From CAYUUW01 sp964448005 (GTDB lineage Bacteria; Patescibacteriota; Gracilibacteria; UM-FILTER-43-11), in assembly GCA_964448005.1 (NCBI GenBank), contig CAYUUW010000007.1:1-42754 (forward strand): a stretch of 42,754 bases of DNA. Reading direction: 5' to 3'. Position numbers and translations under genes: made by a program. The notes beneath the pieces are model-generated. The model was not told where the DNA came from, did not search any database, and saw only the letters and a list, made by a program, of their open reading frames with translations. How positions within the stretch are numbered: the stretch's first letter is position 1; each line of letters opens with the position of its first letter. This document shows, in pieces, positions 15,454 through 22,735 of this stretch.

Positions 15454-15482
15454 TTGACTAGTGAACGATCGTTTACTAAGCT
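15454..15482 (+). promoter_or_regulatory. Promoter with spacer-filling palindrome (putative operator)
   Basis: TTGACT (15454-15459), 17-bp spacer, TAAGCT (15477-15482). The palindrome GTGAACGATCGTTTAC (15461-15476; one mismatched pair) occupies the whole spacer and resembles TetR-family operators. AAGCTT-like words repeat four times to about 15515. Confidence 0.5.
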
Positions 15483-15545
15483 TCATTTAGCTTAGGAGCT
15501 TATCAAGCTTGCAAAGCCTATAAATGAACTTAAGTTTTTGAAAAA

Positions 15546-15914
15546 ATGGCAATACACAACTATAAGGAACTAATTGTATGGCAAAAATCAGTTGAATTAG
15601 CGTGCCTAATTTACAAGATCACTGAATCATTCCCGAAATCAGAACAGTGCGGTCTTGTTAGCCAAATGAGACGAGCATCTATTTCCGCCCCTTCCAATAT
15701 TGCCGAGGGGCGATCCAGGGTTTCTAGAAAAGAGTTCTCTAGATTTTTATCGATCGCCCATGGGTCTCTTGCTGAGCTAGAAACACAGTTGCTTATTGCT
15801 CAAAAGTTGTCGCTCATTAATGGTGAAGGTTTTAAAAAACCTGGTGATCTACTTAGTGAGGTTAAGATAATATTGGGAGTGATGATCAGAAAATTAAACC
15901 CAGTAAGCTCCTAA
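15546..15914 (+). CDS. Four-helix-bundle protein (S23/IVS type)
   Basis: 122 residues. The N-terminus YKELIVWQKSVELACLIYKI, the middle LVSQMRRASISAPSNIAEGRSR and SRFLSIAHGSLAELETQL are the hallmark motifs of the 23S-rRNA-intervening-sequence (S23) four-helix-bundle family. Family members occur in 23S rRNA insertions, near diversity-generating retroelements (Avd-like) and, as here, free-standing; their role is not settled. No reverse transcriptase or rRNA is nearby. The gene and its flanks are clearly more AT-rich than neighbours, with TAAGCT microrepeats on both sides, suggesting acquisition as a unit. Confidence 0.9.
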   Translation: MAIHNYKELIVWQKSVELACLIYKITESFPKSEQCGLVSQMRRASISAPSNIAEGRSRVSRKEFSRFLSIAHGSLAELETQLLIAQKLSLINGEGFKKPGDLLSEVKIILGVMIRKLNPVSS

Positions 15915-15951
15915 GCTCTATAATCTTCATAAGCTCCGTAAACTAGAAAGC

Positions 15952-17316
15952 ATGAAACTCAAAACCATCTACCTCTGCGCAAGCTGCCAAGCTACCTCCC
16001 CCCGCTGGGTAGGCCAATGCACAGAATGCGGCGAGTGGAATACCATGGTCGAGGAAACGATCAATGCCGGCAAGCCGGGAAAAAAAGCCTTCCTTCCTCC
16101 TGCCATTCAGCCTCTTTCTTTGGCAGATCCCTTTCAGGAAAGGCCTCGGTTGAAGACCGGGCTGGCCGAATTGGACCGGGTGCTGGGCGGCGGCTTTGTG
16201 GAGGATGCGCTCACTTTGCTCACCGGCGCTCCCGGGATCGGAAAATCCACCCTCACTCTCCAGATCTGCCAGGCGATGGCGAAGCTTGGACGGTCGGTTC
16301 TCTATATTTCAGGCGAGGAATCCGCGGCCCAGATTTCCTCAAGGGGCAAGCGCTTGGGAATCTCTGAGGCGATTTCGGTGGCCAACCTGAACCACATGGA
16401 ATCCATCCTGAATGCCATTCGCCAGCTCAAGCCGGGTTTTGTGGTGATCGATTCGGTCCAGGTGATGGCTAGCGAGGGGATCGAAAGCCAGGCCGGCTCT
16501 ATCGGCCAGGTGCGCCATGCGGCGGAGGAGCTGATGAAGGTTTCCAAGGGGCAGGGGATTCCGGTTCTTCTGATTGGCCACGTGAACAAGGAGGGGCAGC
16601 TCGCTGGGCCTCAGGTGCTGACGCATCTGGTGGATGCCGTGCTTTACCTGGAAGGGGATTCCAGTTCCCAATTCCGCCTGCTCCGCGCCACCAAGAACCG
16701 CTTCGGCACGGTGGATGAGGTGGGCGTATTCACCATGGAGGAATCCGGCCTGCAGGAAGTCGCCAATCCATCTGCCCTTTTTCTGGAAGGGCGCAGCCAA
16801 ACTCCCATTGGTTCGGCTGTTGTGCCTGTGCTGGAGGGCACACGAGTATTCCTGGTCGAGGTGCAGGCGCTCACGGCGCGCACGAATTTCGGCTATCCGA
16901 AGCGCACGTCCAGCGGCTTCGATCTGAACCGGCTGAACATCATTCTGGCCGTGCTGGGGCGCTACGCCAAAATGGATCTGGATTCGTCCGATGTCTACAT
17001 CAATGTGGTGGGAGGCCTGCGGCTCAAGGAGCCAGCCGCCGATCTGGCCGTGGCTTTGGCCATTGCCAGCTCCAAGCTCAAAAAGCCTCTTCCGGCGGAT
17101 CTGATCGCCATGGGCGAAATGGGTTTGAGCGGCGAGATTCGATCTGTTGCCTTTGCTGAGCGTCGGCTGAAGGAGGCGGAGAAGCTGGGCTTCAAAAAGG
17201 CGGCGATGCCTCAAGGGAAAAGGCCTCCTGCTACGGGGATGGGGCTGCTGGAGGACCGCTCTTTGGCCGGGCTATTGGGGAAGGTTTTCAGCGTGGTGAG
17301 CAAGTCCCCCGCTTGA
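15952..17316 (+). CDS. radA: DNA repair protein RadA
   Basis: 454 residues, full length. N-terminal zinc finger (CASC...CTEC, residues 9-27), RecA-like ATPase with Walker A GAPGIGKST (92-100), the RadA-specific KNRFG motif (248-252), and a C-terminal Lon-protease-like domain (LNRLNIILAVLGRYAKMDL...DVYINVVGGLRLKEPAADLAVALAIASS). A branch-migration helicase in recombination and, in naturally competent bacteria, in transformation; this fits the pilus genes further on. No Shine-Dalgarno; TATAAT at 15919 may contribute a promoter. Confidence 0.97.
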   Translation: MKLKTIYLCASCQATSPRWVGQCTECGEWNTMVEETINAGKPGKKAFLPPAIQPLSLADPFQERPRLKTGLAELDRVLGGGFVEDALTLLTGAPGIGKSTLTLQICQAMAKLGRSVLYISGEESAAQISSRGKRLGISEAISVANLNHMESILNAIRQLKPGFVVIDSVQVMASEGIESQAGSIGQVRHAAEELMKVSKGQGIPVLLIGHVNKEGQLAGPQVLTHLVDAVLYLEGDSSSQFRLLRATKNRFGTVDEVGVFTMEESGLQEVANPSALFLEGRSQTPIGSAVVPVLEGTRVFLVEVQALTARTNFGYPKRTSSGFDLNRLNIILAVLGRYAKMDLDSSDVYINVVGGLRLKEPAADLAVALAIASSKLKKPLPADLIAMGEMGLSGEIRSVAFAERRLKEAEKLGFKKAAMPQGKRPPATGMGLLEDRSLAGLLGKVFSVVSKSPA

Positions 17317-17343
17317 TCATTTTTACTACAAAGTATATACTTT
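17313..17343 (+). promoter_or_regulatory. Toxin-antitoxin promoter and operator
   Basis: TTGATC (17313-17318), 17-bp spacer, TATACT (17336-17341). The -10 lies inside a perfect 14-bp palindrome AAAGTATATACTTT (17330-17343) that extends imperfectly to a 25-bp near-palindrome, as expected for an antitoxin autorepression site. Confidence 0.65.
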
Positions 17344-17367
17344 AGTTGTAAATTAATCCACAAAGAT

Positions 17368-17697
17368 ATGCCTGCCGCAGTATCCACAACTACAGTCATG
17401 AGCATAAAAACGGACAAGAGGGTAAAGGAAAAAGCTCAAAAACTTGCCAAAAAGATGGGTTTTCCTTTGGGGACAGTGATCAACGCTTTCCTTCGCCAGT
17501 TTGTTCGTGATGAAGCCGTCAGTTTTTCATTAAATCCAAAGCTGCCCTATCGCATGAGCAAAAAGCTGGAAGCGGAGTTAGCTGAAATTCATGAAGACAT
17601 AAAGCGTGGTAAGAACGTGTCCCCTGTATTTGATGATATGGATGAAGCTATTGAATATTTAAGAAGCGCAAAAATCGATGAAGACGATCTATCATAA
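17368..17697 (+). CDS. RelB/DinJ-family antitoxin
   Basis: 109 residues (an alternative ATG at 17398 gives 99). An N-terminal ribbon-helix-helix segment (MSIKTDKRVKEKAQKLAKKMGFPLGTVINAFLRQF) is followed by a charged C-terminal region (MDEAIEYLRSAK) that would wrap the toxin. It overlaps the toxin gene by 20 bp and is preceded by a palindromic operator, the usual layout for autoregulated type II pairs. AT-rich relative to radA and tatD, so probably acquired. Confidence 0.88.
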   Translation: MPAAVSTTTVMSIKTDKRVKEKAQKLAKKMGFPLGTVINAFLRQFVRDEAVSFSLNPKLPYRMSKKLEAELAEIHEDIKRGKNVSPVFDDMDEAIEYLRSAKIDEDDLS

Positions 17698-17938
17698 GTA
17701 TTTTATAAAAGCGTACAGCAAACTGACGGAAAAGATTAAGGACAAAACCGATCAGCGTTTAAGGCTTTTTATGGATAATCCTTTTGCTACAGAGTTAAAT
17801 AACCACGAACTGTCTGGCAAATACACTGGTCATCGTAGTATCAATATTAATGGTGACCTTCGGGCTATCTATCTGCCGATATCAAAAGACTTAGCCCACT
17901 TTATACGATTGGGAACTCACTCCGAACTCTACGATTAA
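17678..17938 (+). CDS. RelE/YafQ-family mRNA interferase toxin
   Basis: 86 residues. The pattern NHELSGKYTGHRSININGDLRAIYLPI ... HFIRLGTHSELY is typical of the YafQ branch: conserved HxLxG, DLR and a C-terminal GTHSELY containing the likely catalytic His. Such toxins cleave mRNA on the ribosome. Translationally coupled to the antitoxin. Its last 4 bp overlap the end of the convergent tatD gene. Confidence 0.88.
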   Translation: MKTIYHKYFIKAYSKLTEKIKDKTDQRLRLFMDNPFATELNNHELSGKYTGHRSININGDLRAIYLPISKDLAHFIRLGTHSELYD

Positions 17939-18723
17939 ACACCAAAAAACCTCTCCGCATTGGCCGTGGTCACCTCCGCCACCTCTTTTGGGCTGACCCC
18001 TTTAATTTCCGCCAAGACCTGGGCGAGTTCGGGCAAAAAGGCCGGCTCTCCCGCCTGGCCCCGTTTGCTTTGCACGGTCAAATAAGGCGCATCGGTTTCC
18101 AGCATGATGCGGTCCAGCGGAATCAGTTTGGTTGTTTCCCGCAGGGCTTGGTTGGGGGCGTAAGTCAGAACGCCCGTGAAGCTGATCATCAGGCCCAGGT
18201 CGAGCAGCGCCATCGCTTCCTTGGTTGTGCCGCTGAAGCAATGAACCACGGCATGGCTGAACCTCTCTCGCTTCAGAATCCGAATCAGGTCCGCAAACGC
18301 GCTTCCATTCTCGCCCGGATTCTTGCCTGCCCGGCAGTGAATGATTGCCGGCTTTCTCAGTTCGCTCGCAATGGCCAGCTGGCGGGTGAGCCACTGGTCC
18401 TGCATGTCGTGAGGGAATTTGTCGTGGTAGTAATCCAGGCCAATCTCGCCAATGGCGACGATTTTTGGCTCGTTTTTGGCGGTGTCGCGAATCGTGTTCA
18501 TGGCTCCCTCAAGATCGTCCGTTAGCGAGGTAGGGTGCACGCCAGCGCTTGCCCAAATGTTCTCGTCGCGTTTCGCCAGCTCCAGGTGCACGGGAATCTG
18601 GTCGAGGGTACAGGCCACATTGATGATTTTTTTCACCCCAGCCGCCCGGGCGCGCCTCAGCACGTCCGCCTGCTGCTCTTTGGGAAAATGGCTCACATGC
18701 CCGTGGGTGTCGATGAGGTGCAT
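17935..18723 (-). CDS. tatD: TatD-family metal-dependent DNase
   Basis: 262 residues, TIM-barrel amidohydrolase fold. Metal ligands are seen in DTHGHVSHF (residues 5-7), the EIGLDYYHD Glu, HCRAGKN, VVHCFSG and ETDAPYLTV motifs. TatD enzymes are 3'-5' exonucleases acting on DNA/RNA and in repair. Downstream of, and 15 bp from, the lipoprotein gene 18739-19377 on the same strand, so probably the second gene of that unit. Confidence 0.95.
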   Translation of the reverse strand: MHLIDTHGHVSHFPKEQQADVLRRARAAGVKKIINVACTLDQIPVHLELAKRDENIWASAGVHPTSLTDDLEGAMNTIRDTAKNEPKIVAIGEIGLDYYHDKFPHDMQDQWLTRQLAIASELRKPAIIHCRAGKNPGENGSAFADLIRILKRERFSHAVVHCFSGTTKEAMALLDLGLMISFTGVLTYAPNQALRETTKLIPLDRIMLETDAPYLTVQSKRGQAGEPAFLPELAQVLAEIKGVSPKEVAEVTTANAERFFGV

Positions 18724-18738
18724 GGACAGCGATAAGGA

Positions 18739-19377
18739 TTATTGTCTATCTGTATCTTTTGCGCAGTGGACAAGTCCAATTTCCATGAGCTCTCGATAGC
18801 GATGTTGATGGTCAGTAGATACCTCCATTTTTTCAAATCCCACTAAGGGTTTCTCAATATAAAACTCATCCGCCTCGCCGTCCCCTTTGTAATCAAAGTA
18901 ATGATCATCCCCGTTTCTGAAGATTTCTACGGCCGCTATATTGTAATCATTCCTGAGTTCGGGGTCACTCCCGTCTTTCTCGAAAAAAGTTGCGAATAAG
19001 AACCTCTTTTCTAGTAAGTAAAATCTGTATTGAATTTCCGTTCCTTCAGCAAACCTGTTCAGTAGGTCCAGTTGACCGCGTCCATGCTGGATTTTTTCAA
19101 CTGCTAGCTCTCCGAAGGCAGGGTGTCCCTCTGGGGCCTCCAATATGCAATGGGAAAGCCTTCTTGCCAAATTCGCATTATCAATTTTAGAAACATCAAT
19201 AGTGAGAGTTTTTCTGATCATTGGTTCTTTCTCGACAAAAACGGGGTTTACTTGTTCTAAGCTCTCATCATCTGGCGTTTTGGTCGGAGTTGATACTCCT
19301 TTATTTTGTGACTCCTGTATCGCACAGGCTGCCAAGCTCAAGCTTAGGCCGATTCCCATTAGGCGAGGACTACCCAT
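18739..19377 (-). CDS. Lipoprotein of unknown function
   Basis: 212 residues. A lipoprotein signal ends in the lipobox L-A-A-C (Cys18); a disordered Thr/Glu-rich linker follows, then a globular domain (about 55-205) with no motif I recognise. Notable stretch: FRNGDDHYFDYKGDGEADEFYIE, acidic and possibly Ca-binding. AT-rich relative to the downstream tatD. Promoter TTGCAT-N16-TAAAAT at 19428-19401. Confidence 0.75.
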   Translation of the reverse strand: MGSPRLMGIGLSLSLAACAIQESQNKGVSTPTKTPDDESLEQVNPVFVEKEPMIRKTLTIDVSKIDNANLARRLSHCILEAPEGHPAFGELAVEKIQHGRGQLDLLNRFAEGTEIQYRFYLLEKRFLFATFFEKDGSDPELRNDYNIAAVEIFRNGDDHYFDYKGDGEADEFYIEKPLVGFEKMEVSTDHQHRYRELMEIGLVHCAKDTDRQ

Positions 19378-19400
19378 GTGATTCGTATTATTATATTGCT

Positions 19401-19428
19401 ATTTTAGCATAAAAATTAAAAAATGCAA
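19401..19428 (-). promoter_or_regulatory. Promoter of the lipoprotein-tatD unit
   Basis: On the minus strand TTGCAT (19428-19423), 16-bp spacer, TAAAAT (19406-19401) preceded by TGC. Confidence 0.65.
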
Positions 19429-19516
19429 CATGCATAGCAAAATCTAACCAGGGTAAATTATCGACCTGAAAAGTTGCTGATTATGCTGGTGACTGGTAGC
19501 CCTCTTGAATGGCTGC

Positions 19517-20659
19517 TTACAGCATTTTCTTCTTCCTCATGGCCACCATCAGCTCTCCTTTGAAAAGGGCGATGCCTCCAATCGCCATCAGGGCCAGGAT
19601 GCCGTTGGCCAATCCTCCCAAGAAGGGGATCAGAGAGAGGATGCAGTAGACCAAAGCTCCTAAAGCAAAGCTGAGGTAAAGGCGGCCAAAGGGGCTGGAA
19701 TGCTGGATTGGCAGCAGCTTGCTTCCTATCAGGAAGGCGGCCAGGATCTTGCCCATGTAAAGAGTTATTCCCCAAAGCACCAGCATCACCATGCCAAGAG
19801 GCAGGCCGATGATGCTGAGCATGGCCAAAATGGCGGCGATGGGCGTGGCGATGGCAAAGAGCAATCCGATTCCAAGGCTTTTGAGCGGAGCCGCATGCAC
19901 GTGGGCCGAAACCTGGAAGCCCAGGTAGCGGTACAGCCAAAGCATGAAGAGGCCGAAAAAGAGCATGCTCAGCAGCTGATAGATGGAGAAACCTGCGACA
20001 ATGAAGGCGGCGAATTTTTTCTCCTGAGCGGCTTTCGGCTCAATGGGCTTGTAGCTGATTTGGCCTTGAGTCACCTCATCCGCTCTTTCGGCCACTGCGG
20101 GGCTGCGGTAGCTCAAATTGCCCAAAACGGAGGCCTTGGGTCCGAAAAAGATTTTCTGGCTTCCCATCAGGCTTAAGTCTCCTTCTATGGTTCCATTGAG
20201 ATAGAAATTCTCCCCCACGCCCTTGGCATTTCCTTTGACGGTCCCATTGAGTGAGACTTCTCCTCCTGCAAAAAACAAATCGCCTTGCAGCAGGCTGCTT
20301 TCGCCAAACTCTACCGTACCGCCCGCCACCATGGTGTCTCCTCCCACTTCCCCGTCCAGCGTCACGCTGGCGCCGGCGACTCGCAAGTCATCCTCAACCG
20401 AACCTTTGGCCGAAACGTCTCCGCCGGCAATAGTCAAATCCTGCTCCACATTAGCGCCTGTGGATACTTTCGCCCCCATCAGCAGGGCATCGCCCTGCAC
20501 TGCTTGGCTGATGGAAACGCTCTCGCCGACCACATAGGCATCCTCCTCAATGGCTTGATCCAAAAAAACAGCCTCATCCGCCATGAAAAAAGCCCCGAAA
20601 GCCGAGGGGGCGGAAAGCATCAGGGCAAAAAGAGCCGTGAACAGAGTGATTCTTTTCAT
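19517..20659 (-). CDS. Bactofilin-like (polymer-forming) membrane protein
   Basis: 380 residues from the ATG at 20659, chosen because it starts a clean signal peptide (KRITLFTALFALMLSAPSAFGA); a frame extension upstream lacks one. Residues about 25-195 consist of repeats of the type 'G-D-(L/A)-x-x-x-G-x-x-V-x-x-x-G-x-V', a right-handed beta-helix resembling bactofilins. Residues about 215-380 contain four or five membrane helices. This architecture (extracytoplasmic beta-helix plus C-terminal membrane domain) is common among CPR and Gram-positive 'polymer-forming cytoskeletal' proteins; its role is unknown. Its promoter region includes the copied tRNA-Leu 3' end. Confidence 0.85.
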   Translation of the reverse strand: MKRITLFTALFALMLSAPSAFGAFFMADEAVFLDQAIEEDAYVVGESVSISQAVQGDALLMGAKVSTGANVEQDLTIAGGDVSAKGSVEDDLRVAGASVTLDGEVGGDTMVAGGTVEFGESSLLQGDLFFAGGEVSLNGTVKGNAKGVGENFYLNGTIEGDLSLMGSQKIFFGPKASVLGNLSYRSPAVAERADEVTQGQISYKPIEPKAAQEKKFAAFIVAGFSIYQLLSMLFFGLFMLWLYRYLGFQVSAHVHAAPLKSLGIGLLFAIATPIAAILAMLSIIGLPLGMVMLVLWGITLYMGKILAAFLIGSKLLPIQHSSPFGRLYLSFALGALVYCILSLIPFLGGLANGILALMAIGGIALFKGELMVAMRKKKML

Positions 20660-20700
20660 TTTTGTTTTGGTTATTTCGCCCTTTAAGTATAGCAAATAGA

Positions 20701-20720
20701 ATGGTGCCCGGGAAAGGACT
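20701..20720 (-). repeat. Copy of the tRNA-Leu 3' end
   Basis: The 20 bp at 20701-20720 are identical to the tRNA-Leu 3' end at 20780-20799, including the CCA. Between them lies a CG-rich imperfect palindrome (CTTCGACTTCGCTCGGGA). The copy may supply the -35 (TTTCCC) of the bactofilin-like gene, whose -10 TATACT follows at 18-bp spacing. Confidence 0.85.
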
Positions 20721-20780
20721 TCCTTCGACTTCGCTCGGGATAGACTTCTCGTCCTTTCCGGGCCTTTTGATTTCTTGCGA

Positions 20781-20865
20781 TGGTGCCCGGGAAAGGACTC
20801 GAACCTTCAAGCCTTGCGGCACTGGTTCCTAAGACCAGCGTGTCTACCAATTTCACCACCCGGGC
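20781..20865 (-). tRNA. tRNA-Leu (TAG)
   Basis: 85 nt including an encoded CCA. Acceptor GCCCGGG/CCCGGGC, discriminator A, anticodon stem CTGGT/ACCAG with loop CTTAGGA (anticodon TAG), a class II variable arm (TGCCGCAAGGC) and T-arm AAGG-TTCGAGT-CCTT. Promoter at 20904-20876. Confidence 0.95.
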
Positions 20866-20875
20866 GCACTGGAGG

Positions 20876-20904
20876 AATCTAAAGCATTTCTTGATCCATT
20901 GCAA
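20876..20904 (-). promoter_or_regulatory. tRNA-Leu promoter
   Basis: On the minus strand TTGCAA (20904-20899), 17-bp spacer, TAGATT (20881-20876), about 11 bp before the tRNA. Confidence 0.6.
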
Positions 20905-20925
20905 ATCCCAATCCGACTCGCGTGC

Positions 20926-21423
20926 TTAGACCAGATTCCGAACCTCCCCCAGAGAATTGGGGTCGAAGACCAGGTCCTCCTGCTCGATGTAGTCGGTGAA
21001 AAGGATGCCGTTCAGGTGATCGATTTCGTGCTGGATCTCCCGCGCTTCAAAGCCCTTGAATTCCATGGTCACACCTTGGCCTTTGGGGCTCAGGAAGCGG
21101 ACGGTGATGGCCTTCAGGCGTTCCACCTCCCCCCAATAGCCAGGCAGGCTGAGGCAGCCCTCCTCCCCGTATTCGCTCGCTTTCCCAGCTCCCACAATCT
21201 CTGGATTGATCATGGCCAGGACGATGCCGTTGTTTAGCGTGATCAGGATCAGCCTTTCGTTCACGCCCACTTGCGGCGCAGCCAGGCCTACGCCTTTGGC
21301 CTCATGCATGGTCTGCTCCATGTCTTTGATCAGCTTGAGCGTCTTTTTGGTGATCTGCCGGATCGGCTCCGATTTTTTTCGGAGAATGGGGTTGTCCGTT
21401 CCTGTCTCTATTTTCAGAAGCAT
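20926..21423 (-). CDS. def: Peptide deformylase
   Basis: 165 residues. All three motifs are intact: GVGLAAPQ (44-51), EGCLSLPG with metal ligand Cys90, and QHEIDHLNG with His132/His136 and the catalytic Glu133. Removes the N-formyl group from nascent proteins, using Fe2+/Zn2+. Lies 72 bp downstream of prfB on the same strand; both act in translation. Confidence 0.97.
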   Translation of the reverse strand: MLLKIETGTDNPILRKKSEPIRQITKKTLKLIKDMEQTMHEAKGVGLAAPQVGVNERLILITLNNGIVLAMINPEIVGAGKASEYGEEGCLSLPGYWGEVERLKAITVRFLSPKGQGVTMEFKGFEAREIQHEIDHLNGILFTDYIEQEDLVFDPNSLGEVRNLV

Positions 21424-21495
21424 GGCGATAGTGGATTATCCAGGCCTATTCTACTGGATTTCCTATTTTCCTTCACCTCTTTTTCACCCCTGCCC

Positions 21496-22573
21496 TCAAT
21501 CCTCTTTTTTGGTCAAAAACGCCTCCACGAAAAGATCCAGGTCGCCATCCATCACCTCCTGAACCTGGCTGGTTTCGGCCCCTGTCCGATGGTCCTTCAC
21601 CATGGTGTAGGGCTGAAGCACATAGGAGCGAATCTGGTTTCCCCAGGCTGCCTCCTTGTAGCCGCCCTTCAGCTCCTCGATCTTTTCCTTGTTCTCCTCC
21701 AGCATCCTTTGGGTCAGTTTGCCCAGGAGCACGGCCATGGCGTGGGCCCGGTTCTGGATCTGGCTCCTTTCGGTCTGGCAGCTCACCACAATGCCTGTGG
21801 GCAAATGGGTGATCCGCACCGCCGAATCGGTAGTGTTCACGTGCTGCCCGCCCGCCCCGCTGGAGCGAAAGGTGTCCACCCTCAGGTCGGATTCCCGGAT
21901 CGCGGTCATTTGGCTTTCGGGAATGGCCGGGAGCACCTCCACCAAGGCAAAAGAAGTTTGCCGGAGCCCTTTGGCGTTGAAGGGGGAAAGCCTCACCAGT
22001 CGATGCACGCCATGCTCCGCCTTGAGGTGCCCGTAGGCCATCAGGCCCTTCACCTCCACGGTCGCGCTTTTGATTCCAGCCTCTTCGGCATCGTTCTTTT
22101 CGGTGAGCGAGGCTTGCCAGCCTTGCTTTTCGGCATAGCGAAGGTACATGCGAAGGAGCATGTGGGCCCAGTCCTGGGCATCCACTCCGCCGGTGCCGGC
22201 CGAGATGACGAGGATCGCATCGTTCTGGTCGTACTCTCCGCTGAGCAGAAGCTGCACATGGGCCTTTTGGAACGCAGAGCTCAGCGCCCCCAGCTCTCCC
22301 TTCAGCTCCTTTTCCTCTTCGGGGCTTTCCCCCTCCAGAATCTGGCTCAGCTCCTCCAAATCCTCTTTGCGCTTGCGAATCGAATTCCAGGTCTCCTCCA
22401 GCTGGCTCCAATACTTGAGCTCCTTCAAGATAGGCTCCGCCTTTTTGGGGTCGCTCCAAAAATCAGGAGCGGAGGTTTTGGCTTCCAGCAAATTTTTTTT
22501 GGGTCCGATTTGGAGGCGGTCAAAGGTATTGGAGATCCTTTTCTATGGCCTCAGCAAGGGGTTTGAGCTCCAT
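21496..22573 (-). CDS. prfB: Peptide chain release factor 2, programmed +1 frameshift
   Basis: The start is the ATG at 22573. After 17 codons the frame meets CTT TGA C (22525-22519); a +1 shift at CTT continues into the long frame ending at 21496, giving about 358 residues. The main frame carries the stop-recognition tripeptide SPF (VRLSPFNAKG) and GGQ (SSGAGGQHVNTTDSAVRITH). RF2 releases peptides at UGA and UAA; low RF2 lets ribosomes shift at its own UGA, giving autoregulation. The N-terminal helix spans the shift (MELKPLAEAIEKDLQYL then DRLQIGPKK). Unlike E. coli, no strong SD-like element sits 3 nt before CTT. The protein proves that UGA is a stop codon here. Confidence 0.95.
22519..22525 (-). 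other. prfB recoding site CTTTGAC
   Basis: CTT TGA C on the minus strand, the canonical RF2 frameshift heptamer. The nearest purine-rich SD-like sequence (AAGGAT) lies 12 nt upstream, further than in E. coli. Confidence 0.9.
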
Positions 22574-22677
22574 GGTTGAGAGTGGTCCTGGTTAGGCATT
22601 CGCGGCCTGCTTTTTTTCGCAAGCCGATGCATTTAATAGCTTTATCAGGATTGCTCTATTTGGGCAAGCAAAGGAAG

Positions 22678-22706
22678 TTGACCCTTGAGTCTTATAATGA
22701 TAGAAT
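22678..22706 (+). promoter_or_regulatory. Promoter of the type IV pilus operon
   Basis: TTGACC (22678-22683), 17-bp spacer, TAGAAT (22701-22706); start codon 30 bp downstream. Confidence 0.6.
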
Positions 22707-22735
22707 GATCGGATAAAATAAAACGCAAAAAGAAA

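Noticed and set aside
15546..15914. Remnant of a 23S rRNA intervening sequence or of a diversity-generating retroelement
   Set aside because: No rRNA sequence, reverse transcriptase or template repeat nearby; only the S23-type gene itself is present.
21271..22566. 431-codon plus-strand frame opposite prfB and def
   Set aside because: Antisense to two unmistakable conserved genes.
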